Under the pieces are notes generated by a model. That model made no database searches, was not told where the DNA came from, and saw only the letters and a program-made list of their open reading frames with translations. The translations under genes were made by a program, and so were the position numbers. This document shows positions 5,781 to 7,831 of a stretch of 7,831 nt of DNA, one piece after another. Source of the DNA: Gemmatimonadota bacterium (lineage in GTDB: Bacteria; Gemmatimonadota; Gemmatimonadetes; Longimicrobiales; Gaopeijiaceae); the NCBI GenBank assembly GCA_024638395.1, contig JAHEKK010000132.1:1-7831 (forward strand), in the 5' to 3' direction. Position 1 is the first letter of the stretch, and each line of letters starts with the position of its first letter.

Positions 5781-7831
5781 CTAGAAGGCGCCCCCGAGGT
5801 CGATGTGGAGCTGGAAGCGTCGCAGGGACTCCGCCGGGATCGATGAGATGGGCATGTTGTCGGCCAGGGCTCGTTGTACGGCGCCGGGACTACGGACATC
5901 GAGAGGCGACGGATTGATCTTGTATCCCAAAGCCACCCGCACGGGGCCGACTACAGTCGAGAACTCGACACCGGCCCCTGCCCCGAAGAAAAAGCGCTCC
6001 TCATCGTAGGGATCCTCGATGCCATATCGGTCGTCGGTCGTCCGGAGTCGTCCGCCGTCGAGGAAAACGAACGCCGAATGGCGGCGGGCAGTGCCCGGAA
6101 GGGGTACGGCGACCTCCGCCGAGAAGCCGAGCTTCGAGAAGCCGCCCACCGGGATGTAGCGGTCAGCGCGAAACGACAGGGAATCTTCGCGATCGACGAT
6201 CCGGAAGTCCGGCGTTTTCAGGCCCAGCAGCCCGTCAGCCCACCCCCTCACATCCCCCGTACCGCCGGCCGTGAGCAAGGCATCGCGTAGCTCCAGAAAC
6301 CGGATCAGCCCCGTGTCCGATCCACCGGGGATGCTCTTCCCAAAAGGCCAGACCCTCCCACCGAACAGCCGTACTCTGCCGAATACGTCCTCTCCGAGGG
6401 GATAGAATCCGTTCAAGCCGGCGGTGACCTTTGCGAATTGAACGTCGGACAGGACATTGGGTCCCGCGCCTTGCAGGCCGACGCGCGTAACGTACCCGCG
6501 CCGTGGACGGGCCCGGTCGTCCAGGCTGCCCCACGTGGCGGAAGCCGTCAGACGGCTTTCCCGCTTCACGGCCCCAACGGAGTCGTCCAGGATGGCCTGG
6601 AGGGCGAGGAAGTCCAGCCCGCCGTCCGTCAGGGTGCCGAAACGGTATTGGAAAACCTCTCTGGCCGCGATGCGATACTGGAGGGCCAGATTGTTGATTC
6701 CGCCGAGGTCGTATACCGCCGTCGCGTCGACGCCGTTTCGAATGGATTCGTCGATGGGGCCATCGCGATACTCGAAGAACGGCGTAAACAGACCGGACAC
6801 GCGACGGCTTCCGAGGTAGGGCTGCCGGATCGTGGCGGAGACTCCGTAGCGCCTTTCGAAGGTTTCCTCGGCGGCCAGGAAGCCGGTTCGTCCCTCCGCA
6901 GAGAACGTGAGCACCCGGGCTCCGCCGAGGAAATTCCGGTGAGACCAACTCGCCTGGCTCGTGAGGCCGGAGGATGTGGCGTACCCCAGACGGCCGGAGA
7001 TCAGGCGGGTGGGGCCTTCCTGAACCTGAACCCTGATGGGAACCGGGCCCGTCGAAGCGCTGTCGGCGAGTTGGGCGTCGGCCCAACGGATCATGTCGAG
7101 TCCGTACAGCTCACGCTCCCCCTCGGAAAGCGCACTGGCCGAGAACCAGTCGGCTTCTCTCATCGGAAACTCTCGGGCCAGGACAGGCGTCGAAATCTCC
7201 CGGTTGCCCTCCACGGTGATGGGACCGAAGCGGCGGCGCGATCCTGGCTCCACGACCAACAGAGTCGTGGCCCGGGCGGAGGCCGAGTCGACGACGATCT
7301 GCGACTCGACCGTAGGCGCCGGATACCCCCGGTCCCTGAGCCAGGTCTCCCCTCGTTCCCGGAGACTGCGTGCCTGGGCCGGTCCAATCCGCCTTGCCAG
7401 ATTGTCTCGCCGCAGGCGGTCTTCGAAGCGGCTCCACTCGTCTCTCAACTCTGCGGGGAGCCCATCCGCGACGGCCCCACCATCCCGGGTCCGGGCCTCG
7501 AGGAGGTCAAGGAGGACCGGGCGGCCCTCCGCGATCAGGAACCGGACGTCCACGGTGTTGGCCGCGGTGTCCAGCTCGACTTCGTACCGCACGTTGGAGT
7601 CGAGGAACCCGGACTGGGCGTACAGCCGCCGAATGCGGACGAGGTCCTTCTGTAGCTCGACAGGGTTGAAGGGATGGTCGTCGGGTCCGGTGATCAGGGG
7701 GAGGAACGCGAGGCGCTGGCGAAGATCGGCAAGGCCCCCCCGATCGGTGAGACGAATGCGGGATCTGAGGAACTCCCGGGGGAACGACTGGCCGCTCGTG
7801 AAGTCGAAGTCCACGGAAGCGACCTGGGTCG
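5781..7831 (-). CDS. BamA/TamA family (Omp85) outer membrane protein, N-terminus outside window
   Basis: This is a member of the Omp85 family, which inserts or exports proteins at the outer membrane. The frame is open to the window edge, so the N-terminus and any signal peptide are missing; 683 residues are visible. Numbering from the GTG codon at 7814, three POTRA-like domains occupy about 1-105, 106-195 and 196-268. The first has the helix segment FNPVELQKDLVRIRRLYAQSGF, here split by position: FNPVEL at 49-54 and YAQSGF at 65-70. The third opens with FGPITVEGN. A beta-barrel of about 400 residues follows, with SHRNFLGGA at 291-299, the loop-6 motif VRGW at 522-525, and the strand FVFLDGG at 582-588. 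The protein ends in RFQLHIDLGGAF, the terminal Phe being the usual signal for barrel assembly. Three POTRA domains favour a TamA-like protein over a five-POTRA BamA, but more domains could lie upstream. TamB, often a neighbour of tamA, cannot be seen here. The gene converges on rpoC with a 116-base gap. Confidence 0.92.
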   Translation of the reverse strand, partial: TQVASVDFDFTSGQSFPREFLRSRIRLTDRGGLADLRQRLAFLPLITGPDDHPFNPVELQKDLVRIRRLYAQSGFLDSNVRYEVELDTAANTVDVRFLIAEGRPVLLDLLEARTRDGGAVADGLPAELRDEWSRFEDRLRRDNLARRIGPAQARSLRERGETWLRDRGYPAPTVESQIVVDSASARATTLLVVEPGSRRRFGPITVEGNREISTPVLAREFPMREADWFSASALSEGERELYGLDMIRWADAQLADSASTGPVPIRVQVQEGPTRLISGRLGYATSSGLTSQASWSHRNFLGGARVLTFSAEGRTGFLAAEETFERRYGVSATIRQPYLGSRRVSGLFTPFFEYRDGPIDESIRNGVDATAVYDLGGINNLALQYRIAAREVFQYRFGTLTDGGLDFLALQAILDDSVGAVKRESRLTASATWGSLDDRARPRRGYVTRVGLQGAGPNVLSDVQFAKVTAGLNGFYPLGEDVFGRVRLFGGRVWPFGKSIPGGSDTGLIRFLELRDALLTAGGTGDVRGWADGLLGLKTPDFRIVDREDSLSFRADRYIPVGGFSKLGFSAEVAVPLPGTARRHSAFVFLDGGRLRTTDDRYGIEDPYDEERFFFGAGAGVEFSTVVGPVRVALGYKINPSPLDVRSPGAVQRALADNMPISSIPAESLRRFQLHIDLGGAF

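Noticed and set aside
5531..5917. Plus-strand open frames running through the rpoC terminator and into the convergent gene
   Set aside because: They overlap the rpoC end, the terminator and the Omp85 3' end, and their translations are Arg/Gly/Pro-rich without any recognisable domain.
6438..7655. A 405-residue plus-strand open frame opposite the outer membrane gene
   Set aside because: It is in codon register with the Omp85 gene and is explained by the same lack of TTA, CTA and TCA codons. The minus-strand product has clear family motifs; this one has none.

Overview
The window lies in the RNA polymerase locus of a GC-rich, Gram-negative bacterium. It holds three protein-coding genes: the 3' end of rpoB (plus strand, 1-1220), a complete rpoC (plus strand, 1348-5664), and the 3' part of a gene for an Omp85/TamA-type outer membrane protein (minus strand, 7831-5781). 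The last gene converges on rpoC. No RNA gene, mobile element, CRISPR array or long DNA repeat was found.

Organism: the Omp85 barrel, with its terminal phenylalanine, shows that the cell has an outer membrane. RpoC has a large insert in the trigger loop and a short glycine-rich insert just after the MAKP motif (residues 784-787). That short insert resembles what I recall from Bacteroidota and related FCB-group polymerases. RpoB has 'GWA' after the conserved ILETH motif and a long insert before its C-terminal DGRSG motif. Together these suggest an FCB-group lineage, with Gemmatimonadota or a neighbouring phylum the best guess. This rests on remembered family features, not on a search.

Layout: rpoB ends at 1220. 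A 127-base gap holds no clear promoter or terminator. It does hold a 39-codon open frame whose stop overlaps the rpoC start (ATGA), and a small inverted repeat covering the rpoC ribosome binding site. rpoC encodes a 1438-residue beta' subunit with both zinc sites, the catalytic aspartate triad, the bridge helix and the trigger loop. A strong intrinsic terminator at 5693-5734 follows it and ends the rpoBC transcription unit. The outer membrane gene then runs on the opposite strand to the window edge, where its N-terminus is cut off.

Function: RpoB and RpoC together form the active site and clamp of RNA polymerase, so their adjacency on one strand is the expected bacterial arrangement. The outer membrane gene is convergent and probably regulated independently. 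Most of the window is conserved housekeeping sequence, and I see no evidence for a new multi-gene system. The points most worth a second look are the RpoB insert, the rpoB-rpoC junction, and the VRGW form of the Omp85 motif.
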